The notes beneath the pieces were generated by a model. That model searched no databases. It was given only the letters and a program-made list of their open reading frames with translations, and was not told the origin of the DNA. A stretch of 64,000 bases of DNA, taken from positions 1 to 64,000 of the forward strand of contig JALMLS010000342.1 in assembly GCA_038496445.1 (NCBI GenBank), read 5' to 3'. A program made the position numbers and the translations under genes. Origin of the DNA: Trichosphaerium sp. ATCC 40318 (taxonomy: Eukaryota; Discosea; Flabellinia; Trichosidae). Shown piece by piece: positions 31,369 through 43,280 of the stretch (positions are counted from its first letter, which is position 1; each line of letters starts with the position of its first letter).

Positions 31369-34035
31369 ATGGATTTATCTACCTGGGAGCGGTCTTTGCG
31401 CACATATATTACCAAAGCGACCATTAATTGCTGCAAAATACAACGATTAATTCAAGCATTAAAAAAGCTTCGTGCATACCCTTCAGCGTCCCAACAACAC
31501 GCAAACGACGTAAAAAAGAGACGCATGTTAAAGGACAAGAGTATTGAAAACACAGAGTATGCTGCGGAAGACACACGACTCGATTACGTAAAGCGCACGG
31601 TGGTACGTTTGTAATTTGGTTGGGCTTATTCAGTGACAATGTTTTAACGTCAAACCAAAAGGAACTCATTACAAAGTACCTTCAACGCGATCTCTCTAGA
31701 TTCGCACGCAAGGAATACTGCGTGCTGTTGGCACTACTGAATGAACGTTTGGCAGAGACTTACACGTACTTGGAAGGTGTACAACATGGATTGTGTCATC
31801 TCACTATAAATTTTGATGTTTATGAGCTTGTTTTACGACGGTATGTGCTCTGAGAACGAAAGTGTCACAACTGACTGCTTGTTATTTTAGGTATTTTTCT
31901 CAACTCACAGAGATGTTTCCACTTCGGGAATCCTCACGTAGACCAAGTGTGTCTCAAAATCCTTCTTTAATTATAGCAGATCAACAAGTACAATTGTTTG
32001 AAAAACTAGAATAATTACAATAACATTTATTTAGGCTCGTTCCATGTGGATTGCTATTGCTGGACAGAACGCTTATTTTTGTAGCTTTGAGGTATTTTTC
32101 GATATCTATTATGTGTACAACACGTGCTAATTCTCCTTTTTTGCAGCGTTTTTATTCTCAAGTGATAGACAGGCGTACAAACGAAGTACATAAAAATCAT
32201 GAAGCCAAGCAATACTTTAGTTATTTCTTAAATTTTCCTGAAGATGGCATTGTAACAACATACAAGTGAGTGCTCACAATGTCCCAATATTAGCCATATT
32301 TATTTCGCGTAGATGGCATATTCTTGTAGCCCTCTTTGGTCCTTACGATCAATTTTTTGCTAACTTTAAAAAGTATATTCTTGGCCAAGGGTTCCTTGGT
32401 CTTGTGAACCGCCTCCACGCCGAGGTATACATTACCCTTGTAAGCACATATTGACACCTTTTCTAGGAACTACTTAAAGACAAACCGAAGCGGTGTTTGA
32501 TGCGGTTTAGTCGAACTAATCCTACCTGTATGGTACGCAACTATTATGTAATGATAACAGGCACTTATGAACAAAAAGGCATTCAGTTACAATACAAAAG
32601 GATATGTTGCACATATTACAAATAACTCAAGGTTTGTCTTTGATTTACACGTGGCTATACACGTATTTACTTTGTTCCAGCTGGTGGGATCATTCACCGT
32701 TTAAATTAGCCAATATAGGCTCCTTTGACAAAAAGTCTAATGTGCCTATTGCGCACTTTATGGTAAGTATTTTTTCATCCAAGGAAAACGAATTTTTTTC
32801 TAAAAGACTTCTAGTCAGAGATGTTCAGTAAACGGAATTATGAGCTCGTTCAGTTTAGAGTGAGCGCCTTTGATACAAATGAGACTGATCTGATGGCATA
32901 TGCTTCTAATGCTGTACGTACCATACATTTGTACTAAATTAACACCCGTTAAAGTCAGCATATTTATCTGAGCCGTTGAACTTCAGTACATTGTCCAGCG
33001 ATGAAGAAGAAGACAATCCACTTCTGTCAAATGTACATACTCTGCTTGATTCTTTATTGTCTAACACAGAGGTTGCAGGGTAATAACGATCCGGACGAGT
33101 ATCCGTACGCTTTTATGTACTCGCCTTCAAATAGCTCAGCTACTGTACGCCTATATATACATATTTAAGTCCTTTTTTAGTTACAGTATTCAGGACTCTC
33201 AATTGGGAAACTCTGGAGGAGTTCCGAAATGTACGGAAATTTCACAACAGAAACCAATGCCTGTAGTTCCTTCATTATATCCTACCTTTAACCAAACCAA
33301 TGACGATGATGCTGCGCTTGTATACACAGAAGCTGAACTACACTCTCCAAACGCCTCAATTAATTCGCCAATTGTACCTCCTGTACACAACGTTCCTCCG
33401 TTCTCTCGAGGAAACGCAACCCCACATTCAATGCAACCCCTATCAAACTCTGGATTGCCTAGTCCTACAAGTAACCGGACTAACCCGTTACTGTACAACG
33501 GATTTCAATCACCAGCTACGGTAGAGTATAGTGAACCTGGTGTACCTGTACGAACATCATGTACTAGTCAAGTTGATTAACTCTTGAGCTTTAGTCAAGC
33601 TATGATCATCTAACAGGCAATGATGCTATGGAATACACGGAAGAAGACTCAGTTATGGCAGGAGGGTTTACACCCATTTACACTAGAGAAACCAACCAAT
33701 ACGATGAAGACGATATAGCTTCAAATACTTCCCATCGTAACGAAAAAGGGGATAGTTTGCTAGTTTATGACATGGTAGGAAATACCACTGCCCCAATTTC
33801 AGGTATTTGTCAGTATAAGCTATGTGAGTTAACACGTGACTAGATGCTCATAAGGAATATGACAGTGACGAGAGTTTGGTTAAGTATGTTAAAAACTACC
33901 AATCACCTATTTCTAATTGTTATTATTAGTCAATCTTCACCGCTTATTGGGGATACAGGATCAAGCTCATCCTTCAATTTTGGAGATGACAACCACGGCT
34001 TCTCGTTTGTACGCTTTCCACCTAGTAATTTTTGA
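31369..34035 (+). CDS. SH2-domain protein with an N-terminal helical region and a disordered C-terminal tail
   Basis: ATG 31369 gives MDLSTWERSLRTYITKATIN, and helical, basic exons follow (NQKELITKYLQRDLSRFARK, LALLNERLAETYTYLEGV). The centre reads HILVALFGPYDQFFANFKKY then FLGLVNRLHAEELLKDKPK. Next is RCLMRFSRTNPTCMAL with YNTKGYVAHITNN. The RFSRT core is the FLVRES-like phosphotyrosine-binding strand of SH2, with its Arg. A GFxGxxxRxxAxxLL lead-in is usual for SH2. The preceding helical module recalls the way Cbl and STAT place a helical region before SH2. The tail (33070-34035) is Pro/Ser/Asn rich, with several Tyr in acidic context (VYTEAEL, MEYTEEDS) that could be phosphorylated. Pairing with tyrosine phosphorylation is inference; the SH2 call is good. 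Confidence 0.72.
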
Positions 34036-34285
34036 CTTACAAACGTTCTTTAGTAGTGAGAAGTCAACTTTCTAAATTAGGTTTGATAGTGTACTAAAGA
34101 AATATATTATGTCATTATTGTTGTTACGTTACTTTCTTTTTCTTCGAGTGTAAATAACCACCATGTCAAATATTGCTTTGTCATAACAGTTGACTAAAAT
34201 TCAGAGAATTGGGCGTTTGCCCTGGTTAATTTTTTTGTTTTCACAATACTACCAAGGAAATGGTATACGCTCCCAATTGAAAACT

Positions 34286-37200
34286 ATGAGCGCACCTAAG
34301 CAGAGTAAAGAGCGTGTACGTTAGTTAGCCTAGAACACTTCATTTTTGATCCTCACTGCTGTGTAGGTGTTTAGAGCGTGGTGTAATAGCCGCCTAAGCG
34401 TCGAACATCAATTCGAGGCTGATCTGCTTACAGCTTTTGAAGATGGTGTTTTGTTGTGCCACTTGATAGAGAGTTTATCTAGCAAGCGTATTGGATCTTT
34501 TCACGCGAAACCAAAGATTCAAATGCACTGTGTGGAGAATAACAAAAAGGTGCATTAATACGATCATTATCACCGCAAAGCATAACCGATTATTTTATTG
34601 TAACGAAAGCAACGCACTAAAACGCGTGTAGGCGCTTGAATCAATGAGAAAAGAGGGTATGAAGCTTAGTAAAGTGAATCCAGGCGATATTGCGCATGAC
34701 ATTGTCAATAAGAACAAAAATGCTCTTTACGATGTTATTTGGGGCCTTATATGCCACTACGAAATTAAACTTAAAACACCTAAGAAAACAATTCGCCGGT
34801 ATGGTTTATTATCATCAAAATTGTCATGACCAGATGTAGTTGGATACGTGGTATGGAATTAGCGTGCAAAGACTTCTCAACGTGGTACGCTTTATCTACA
34901 AACGAAGCCTTTTTTACTCCCTTGGCCAAAAATACTTATACCCTTTGTAAGTTGGAAAGACGGCGCTCTTTTACACGAACTACTCAAGCTATTGGATCCT
35001 GAATGTAATCTAACTATGGAGGTACATGCCGCCTAGCGCTTCATTTTTCATTAACAACATGAAGGGAAATGCAGAAAAAGATGTTGCATCTGCTATGGCA
35101 TTTGCCAAGGATAAGTATGATATCCCAGGCATTATCATCCTATCTGATATAACGAATGGTCCACATGAACGCGTTATGCTTCTATATATCTCATACATGT
35201 ACAAGAGCGCCGATCATAGCGTACGATATATACGTTTGTACTTCAAAATATAATACTTAGATAGGAAGGAGAGATGGCAAAATTCACTGCATCTGTTTCG
35301 TCACGTAAACTTCTCGTTGAGAAGGTTACGAAGGAATCTAATACAGATGACCCATCTACACGACCAAAAGAAGAGCCGTGCGAAGAAGACATTCCAACTA
35401 TAGCAATACAAGAACCTTTGGCAGATAAAGAGAAAGTTGTAGTTAAACCCACGAGAACATCAGCAACAAAGAGTTCGTTGAGTTACAACGATACTGTTGC
35501 TCGTGTAGGCGTTAAGAGTTCTTTTGTGGTGACTGCAAGAGATGCATCAGGTAAGGTCTATCTATAATCTCTTCTATTACGCCTAACAAATGATCCTTAA
35601 GGAGAATACATTGCTGAGGGCGGTGATACTTTCGAAGTTGCTTGCCAACTTCCTGATGGCTCATATAAAAAGAACATTAGTGTTGTCGATAACGACGATG
35701 GCACCTATGCTATTGATTTTTCTCCAGCAGAGTATGGTGTACATTTTATGTTTGTAACTCTGCAAGGTGAAAATATTAGACAAGTCCCTCAAGAATTTAA
35801 GGTGTTACCTGGTACGTTTTAACAAACGGCTATCTTTTTATAGTATTAATCCTCTCACTAGCTGCTGGTATCAAAATCAAACTGCATGGAGACGGTGTCC
35901 TTACAGGACCAAGCGGTATGTATAAAGACATCGTAAAGGTCACGTGATTTTTGACATTTCTTTGTGCAGGTTCGCCAACGCAGTTTGAAGTTTTGGTATT
36001 AAGTACTAACAATCAAAGATTTGATCTAAAGAAACATGATATACATGTTATTATAACAAACCCACGGAACCAACAATCTCAGTCAAGTATAAGGCGTGTT
36101 AAGAAAGGAACTTTTGCTGTAGAATATACTCCTGAGTTTCAAGGAGCATACGCCATAGATATACGTATCTTTGAAAAATCTGTAATGACACAACCACTTG
36201 AAGTAATTCGAGTTCAAGAAAGGACTAGGCGTAGAATGCCAAGTATAATGATAAATGATACTATGCCAATGAAATTAGGTGGTGCAGGCATACATCCAAA
36301 GAAGATCAAGCTTGGCATTGTTAATGCATTTACTATAACCTTGAATGACCCAAGGCTATCTGTTGCAGATGTATCTGTAATTATTACTGGACCTGGCTCA
36401 CCTCCAAGTACGTTAATCAGTAATTTGTTCAACTTACTGTGAAGTCACCTAATTTTTATTTTCAGCGGATGTCTATCCTCTTGATGATAGGCGTGGCTCT
36501 CTTGGAGTTGAGTGGACCCCAAAGTTTCCTGGTAAATATATTGTTTGTATTATTGCGAAGGATAAGATGCTCCGAAAGGAGTTGATTATTGCTCAAGAAG
36601 AGACAAATGATAACTTGTCTCATCATCTTCACACATCAAAAGAGAAGCTAGAAGGAGAACTTCTTAAGCTTCAGGAAGAACTTCAAATTAAACCTGGCGT
36701 TGATAATTTCTCCCGTCAGTTGTCTACTAATACTCGAACTGCATTCCAAGAGTTGAGGTACAGGATTTGGAACTTTTTGTTGTTTCTCAGTGTCACTTAT
36801 TGTTAATCTCTAGCAAACAAGCCAAAACGTCTATAACCACACAAACTACAAGGTGTGTCTTTGGTCCTGGATCTAGAAATGCTACACTTGATAATTGTTG
36901 TCTTGATTTTGTGATATATTCACTTGATGGCATGCCTCTTTATATTAAGAAAGAGATTCTACGTATTGCTGTTTCTAATGTTGGTTCATCGTCCAATATA
37001 CAAATTGAAAACACAATAGCATTCGATGCCACTACGTCTACTTATACTATAACGTATGAAGCAAAGAGCCCTGGAACATATGATATTGACATACTAGGTA
37101 ACAAAGAGTACTTTACAAAGCTTTAGTGACAATTTTTTTAAGTCGATGATCGTTCAATTCTTGGCCACCCCTTTACGCAACGGGTAGTCAAGGACGCTGT

Positions 37201-38485
37201 AGATTCTGCATCTAGTACAGCGTTTGGTGAGGGTATTCTTTACGCCATTATTGGTAGAAGAATGACATTTACGATTACAGCAAGAGACAATTTAGGTGGT
37301 ATAAAGCCTATAGGAGGTGATGCATTTGTAGTTAATCTAGAAGGTGCTGTTTGGTTTTTGTTGGAATACTTCAACAGCCCTTGAATATGTTATTAACATG
37401 AGACATCAGGTATTCGAAACTGCTTTGCTGCTGTTATTGATAATGGAAACGGCACTTACGAAGTGAGTTATACAGTACAAAAGAGTGGACCTTTTGTAGT
37501 TTCACCTACATATCGTGGCTCACTTATAATGGATGCCCCGTTTGCTGTACAAGCCTATGACTGTATGTTATCTGTATAATATTTACAATTGTGACAATTG
37601 CATAGGTTCTGAGATAAAGGCCAGCGTTGAGAGTTTTCCTTCAACCCTGATACAAAATAAGACAGCCGAGTTCTTCATGACGCTGAAAGACAAGCACGGT
37701 CAACCAATGTATGTCTTATTCATCGTCACTAGTTAAACTTACTGTTCTGTAGCGCGGTTCTCGCTAGTCTGTTTGAAGTTGCTATTCAAGGAAGAGAATA
37801 CATAGAACCTGTACGAAATGAGCTCCATTAAATTGAATTGCTACTTATATTTTTTCTAGACAATAAAGCACATTTCAAATGGCAGGTACTCAGTTCATTG
37901 GGTACGTGATTAAACAACTTTTTTAAAATTGATCATTATTAGATACCCTCTGAATTGGGTGAATATCATATTTATGCATCATTCAATGGTAAGTTAGTGG
38001 ATGAAGAGGCGCTTGAATGTGGTAAAGGTTAGTGAACACAAAAAATAATCACGTACAAACTTGAATTAAAGTTTATTTTAGCGGCACTACCTCAATACTC
38101 ACTTGTGAGTGGAGAGCAAGTAGTATTCGGTTCTATTCACTTGCAAACATATACATCCAAATCAGATATAAACCGGTGTGGAGGAGACGATGTAGACTTT
38201 ACTGTTAAAGGGCCAACTGGTAACTATTTTCTTCTTTTTTTATTTTCAATATCTTTTGTTACCACGTGACTAACTGGGTAACTAGGTGATATTCCAGTTT
38301 TTGTTGTTGATAACCAGGATGGAACATACAGTGGTTCGTACCAAAGTGCAAAAAATGGAGCCTATGAGTACGTTGCAAACTTTCTTATTCATCATTTAAC
38401 TGTTCTATTTAGGGTATCAGCAAAGATTAGAGGAGAACATGTTGAAGGGAGCCCTTATACTCATGAAGTTGCTTTAACACCATAA
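34286..38485 (+). CDS. Filamin: actin-binding CH domains plus multiple filamin (Ig-like) repeats
   Basis: ATG 34286 gives MSAPKQSKER, spliced to VFRAWCNSRLSVEHQFEADL and LTAFEDGVLLCHLIESLSSK, then VNPGDIAHDIVNKNKNALYD and VIWGLICHYEI: CH domain 1. CH domain 2 follows (VSWKDGALLHELLKLLDPE, EKDVASAMAFAKDKYDIPGI). From 35460 a series of filamin repeats is seen, each ending in the family's hallmark DGTYAIDFSPAEYGVHF, KGTFAVEYTPEFQGAYAIDI, NGTYEVSYTVQKSGPF or similar. A coiled coil (EKLEGELLKLQEELQIK) interrupts the array near 36640. Filamins cross-link actin filaments and scaffold signalling proteins in the cytoplasm. About 1,100 residues, with some 18 introns. It is followed in tandem by a second filamin-repeat gene. 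Confidence 0.9.
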
Positions 38486-38717
38486 GACAATGTATAAATA
38501 AACCAATAAGCAACTATATCTTTCTGTAAACGAACGGTTCACCCAATTAAATTATAATTTTAACAAGGTGTCAACCCTATTGTAACTTTCTAAATTGCAG
38601 TATATTGGTTGAATTCAGTACAACACATGAAAACTTCCAATATTGACGTGTAAAAACGGTCTCGTAAAGTCTGACGAAATCGCCTAACTTGCCTTTTTAG
38701 TAAGCAAACAAACTACA

Positions 38718-41380
38718 ATGGACGTTACTCTAGAAGGTTCAGGGCTTAATACTGCTATAGTAGGGGAAGTTGCTTTGTGTACCATTTCCCCTGCAAAAGT
38801 GAACGACAAAGCGAAATGGGACGTTAAGATCTCGGGGCCAGACCACACACTTGATTTTAATCCTAATGGGGATGGTACGACAATGTCAATGACAAAACGA
38901 GCAATTGAACAACACCACAAGCTCGCTTTATAGCTATTGCACACTTTAGAGCGTCCTAGCACAAGCGTTCAAAGTAACTCCTCTGTAGGTACTTGGGATA
39001 TTGAATGGACGCCAGAAAAGCGAGGTACACCATACAGCAACGTGTAAAACCAACTTTTGCAAGGGGAATACAAAATCTCGATTACTATTGATGGCAAACA
39101 CGTCAAGGGCAGTCCATACAAAGTATCTGCAGGTACAGCATTATTCTAACGTTTATTTTCTGTACAAACCAGTAAACTCGCAATAAAAATTATAAGTGTC
39201 GCTAATCGCACCTAATAGGAAGTGGTAATTTGCAGGCTAAAGCCGGTACGTTTTGAGAACCACAACCGCTTTTTTAATTTATTTATTTTCTCTTTCAGGT
39301 ATTGCTCTTTCATCAGCTACAATGGAAACCATCTATGGCCCAGGTCTATGGGGAACGCCTCTGGATCTCAACGCCACTAATACACTGACGATTCATCCAA
39401 AAGACGAAGATGGCACCAGCATCAGAACACAGAAAGTCAATATTCACCTTACATTGGTAATACCTCATTACCAACAACGTGGAATTAACTCTTCTTCATC
39501 AGACGCACAGCGATGGAAGTGCCATGCAACATGACATTTTTGAAAATGGTGATGGATCATATGACGTTGATTGGACTCCAACAAAGAGAGGAAAATACAC
39601 CGGAGTGATCACGTTTAACAAATCTCATCTCTTTCCACAGATAACTCTAAAATCATCAGGCATGTTACTTTATGTTGTCGAAATAACAGGCGAAGTTAAT
39701 TTTGACGAACTGAAACGGATAATACTAAATTGACTATCAGTTTAATCATCAATTAATGCGTTTGTAAAGGCCCAGTCTTCGTTGAAGGACCTGCAATTGA
39801 AGAAACTATTGAAGCCGGTGAAGAAACAGATTTTACAATATATTGTGATGAAGACACACGTGAGAACGATATTTCTGTTGTTATAACTGGGTATGCCTAT
39901 CACATGTTCGCTGCAATACCTTAACTTTATGCATAGACCCGAAACTCTCAAACCAGAAGTGCTCAACAACGATGACGGTTCATTTGATGTTGATTTTAAA
40001 GTTGACACTGACGGAGAGTATTTGCTTAAAATTTCGGTTTATGATGAACAAATTGATGGTAGCCCATTCCGTCTTACTACACGTATGTCATATTTTTTAT
40101 CTCTTCTTCAAAAAATAAAGTCTAACCTTCAATTAGAAGGAGAGCTTGACAGACTCGAAAGCCTTGGACAAGCAGAAAAAACTGCAAGGTAATTGTGTTA
40201 TTAACTCTACTGGTATTAACGTTGCTTTGTAGAGAAGACGAACGCAAGAAGCGTTTGCGAAAACTCAAGGAGGCAAAGGAGAGACCACAACAAGCACAAA
40301 AACACATCGAGTATGTTTACATTTTAATACTTATTGTCAAGTAATTTTCTGTTTACCTTCTTACATACAACTCCAGCGAACAAAAGGAGAGACGAGAAAA
40401 GCGTGGAGAAAAGAAACCTGTCGAGAAAAAACCAGTTCCTGCCCCAAAGGTTGAAGAACCTTCTAGTGAAGAGAGCTCTGGCGAAGGCGAGGATGTAAAT
40501 GAAGCATTGGAGGATGCTGTATCGCCTAGAACAAAACGAAGAAATCTGGCCATCAAGAACCTAGATGGTCAAGTATCTGAAGTAGAAGGTCCAGGTATAG
40601 ATGGTGAAGAAACTAACGATGTTGGCGAAGAGATACGTATAAAATTTACACCAAAGGACAAAACAGGAAATCTTGTAGACTTGGATGAAGGTACAACCAA
40701 GTGCTTTCCTTCCCTTTTTGTAGACTTGCTGACAATTTTTGTAGAAATAGTCGAAGTGATCGTAGAAGGTCCAGAGGGTGACATTAAGACAACTATTGAG
40801 AAGAAGGAAGATGGTACTTTTGAGATTGCTTGGAGTCCAGAAGAAAAGGGTGAATACACCATTAAAGTAAAAGCAGGCGATAAAGTTGCTGTAGATACCA
40901 AAGTAGTTGTTGGTATTAAGGGTACTCTAGAGCTTTTTTTTTCACCTCTGTGCACCGTTTATTAATGTATCTGGCAGCTGAAACTCAAGAACCAGATAAC
41001 AACAGAGAAAAAGAAAGTTTGCCTGTAGTATCAACAAGTAAGTTTGATGTTTGGGTTTGTATTTTTTTTGCTGTGTAGCGTTTCCCTCACTACGCGCTTT
41101 CTTTTATGGCTTCGTGAAGCTAATGGCTTTTTTTTTTGTAGAGGCCTCAACTTCAAAAAGCCGAAAAGCTGCACCTTCAGAGAAGAAAAAACAAAAGGAA
41201 GAGGTTGTTGAACCTATTGAAGAATCTGAAAGTGATAAAGGTGTTGATGAACAGGAAGGCGAAGTCGTTGTACCTATTACAACTGAAAAACCTAAAAAGA
41301 AGAAGAATATACTAAAGAAATTATTTTTCTGGAAAAAAAAGAAAAAAGGAGGAAAAAAATCTAAAAAGTCAAAGAAGTAG
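38718..41380 (+). CDS. Filamin-repeat protein without CH domains, with coiled coil and polybasic tail
   Basis: ATG 38718 gives MDVTLEGSGLNTAIVGE and repeats such as VGTWDIEWTPEKRGEYKISI, NGDGSYDVDWTPTKRGKYTG and DDGSFDVDFKVDTDGEYLLK. EDGTFEIAWSPEEKGEYTIK belongs to the last repeat. A charged coiled coil (LDRLESLGQAEKTAREDERK onward) lies between the third and last repeats (40130-40480). The C-terminus is acidic, then strongly basic (KKLFFWKKKKKGGKKSKK), which could bind acidic membranes or serve as a nuclear signal. No CH domain precedes the first repeat, so direct actin binding is not expected. It is probably a local derivative of the upstream filamin gene, 232 bp away. The start could lie further upstream. 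Confidence 0.82.
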
Positions 41381-41523
41381 TTTTGACAATACCCCACTCT
41401 ACACATCTTATAATATGTGCTAAGAATTACAAACCTAACAGAATTGTTTTGGTGTTATATTTATTAAAAAATACCACATACACATTGTGGGTCAATCCAG
41501 TCTTTAAAATTTTTTTCGAATGT

Positions 41524-43136
41524 TCATAGTTTGCTTGATGGTATCTGAGAAATAATACCCTCCTTCAGAAGTTGATCTATTCTTTGCTTTGAGAACTTTA
41601 ACTTCTCTAATACTTGTCTTGTATGTTGACCACATAGAGGCATGTTATCACCTGTACATCCAGGGGTACGAGATAACCTAGGTTGCGGTACAGGCACTCT
41701 AATAAAAAGACTGTAAGTTTTGTAACGTAAGAAAAAACTACGAACCCATTCTTCATCATGTTGGCTTCTTTCGTATGTGAGTGCGTAGCAAGTTCGTCTA
41801 ATGTTAGGGCTATGACACCATTAGATTAAATGAGGGAATACATGGTTTACCTGGTGCTACACAAGCGTCAATATGCTCAAAGATAGAGTCCCATTCCATC
41901 ATTGTCTTGGTAGAAAAAGCTTCTTGAAAAAGTTTTCGCATTTTTGCCACTGGTCTCTATCAAATTGTTGTGGGGGTTCTGGCATGCCTGCGTGTTCTTT
42001 CATTGCCTTAATAGATATTTAGTGACACCATTCTCATACGTTTAGCATACCGTAACAAAGTTGTTAAAAAAACGTGGTTCTAAAGCACCTAAAGAGATCC
42101 ATCTACCATCCTTGGTCTAACGTTCAACTTAGATTTAACCCACTAAAATAACTCTAGTAGTACCTTGTAACAATCATAAAAAGGGGCACCAGTATCAAGA
42201 AGATTGGTACCACTAACACAGAATATTTAGTTCAGTCGAAACATTGGTAAAACAGTACGGTGGTCCATTCCACAGGGGAGTCTTAATTGCTTTGCTTAGA
42301 TAGGTGCCTTGCCAAAGGTTAGTATAGTAGTGGAATTACTTGCACACATACCCAAATACAAAAGACCCTCAGCCATAGACGTATTGACAACTTGACCCTT
42401 TCCTGAGGACGCCCTTATTCGAGTTAATTAACTAAATATATCACGTGATACTAACCTTTCAAATAAAGCTAACACGATACCAAGGGCACACATAAGACCT
42501 CCACCAGCGAAATCACACAATATATTACCAGGCGTAGTAGGCACTCCATTAGCGCGCATCATTGTCTACATTGAAAAATTTTGGATTATTGGTTAGTTGG
42601 AAAAGTTTTTCTTTAGTACTGATAGCAGTCCGCTCATTGCAACAAAGTTTATATCGTGTCCTGCTCTTTTTGCATACGAACCTCATTATTATTTTAGTGA
42701 CATTTGGTGCAAAAACATTTACCTTTGTTACCAAAACCATTCAATCTAGCGTAAATTAGGCGTGGGTTTACTTTAAGTGCCTCTCGCGGGCCACAACCAA
42801 GTCTTTCCATGACACCTGGTCTAAACGGTTCTAGAAGGACATCTGCCTTCGAAATGGTTAAACAGAGCGATAAGTAAGCTGTCTACTTTAGAAATGAGGT
42901 CCATAATAGTTGCCACCCCTTTAGGTTGCTTCATATTGACAACAATTGATTGTTTCCCTTCTGATAGCGTATCTAATGTGGGTGCCAAGCTTCTATCAAC
43001 GCGAATTACCGTTGCGCCAAAATCTGCCAATATTTTACCACAAAAAGGCGCTACAGCATTGAGTACATACACAATAACCATGAATACCTGGCGCAAGCCC
43101 AGCCAACTCCAGTACAACGACACCGGATAAAGCCAT
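41524..43136 (-). CDS. CoA-transferase family III protein, alpha-methylacyl-CoA racemase (AMACR)-like
   Basis: The start [17 protein letters not shown] is the AMACR N-terminus, spliced to [18 protein letters not shown], then [20 protein letters not shown]. Downstream exons on the complement carry the [20 protein letters not shown]-type block near 42480-42530, [14 protein letters not shown] near 42060-42110, and a C-terminus [25 protein letters not shown] racemises 2-methyl-branched acyl-CoAs for peroxisomal or mitochondrial beta-oxidation of branched fatty acids. The protein ends SSKL; the final three residues, SKL, are a canonical peroxisomal targeting signal 1. About 380 residues, eight to ten introns, one with CACGTG at 42442. 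The stop TGA is at 41524-41526 on the complement. Confidence 0.88.
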
Positions 43137-43280
43137 CACCAAATAAAAAGTCCAAAATAAACCAAAAACCAAGACTTAACCCCAGATAAATAGTCATACG
43201 CAACTCTAGTTTATTTCAATTGTCATTACATTATTACAAGTATGTAGCAAGCTTTTCTCTAAATAACTCTTTTTTTTTGC

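Noticed and set aside
40930-41406. Minus-strand frames opposite the Lys-rich filamin tail and other Ser/Phe-rich antisense frames
   Set aside because: They are mirror images of A/G-rich coding exons and lack protein-like composition or splice borders of their own.
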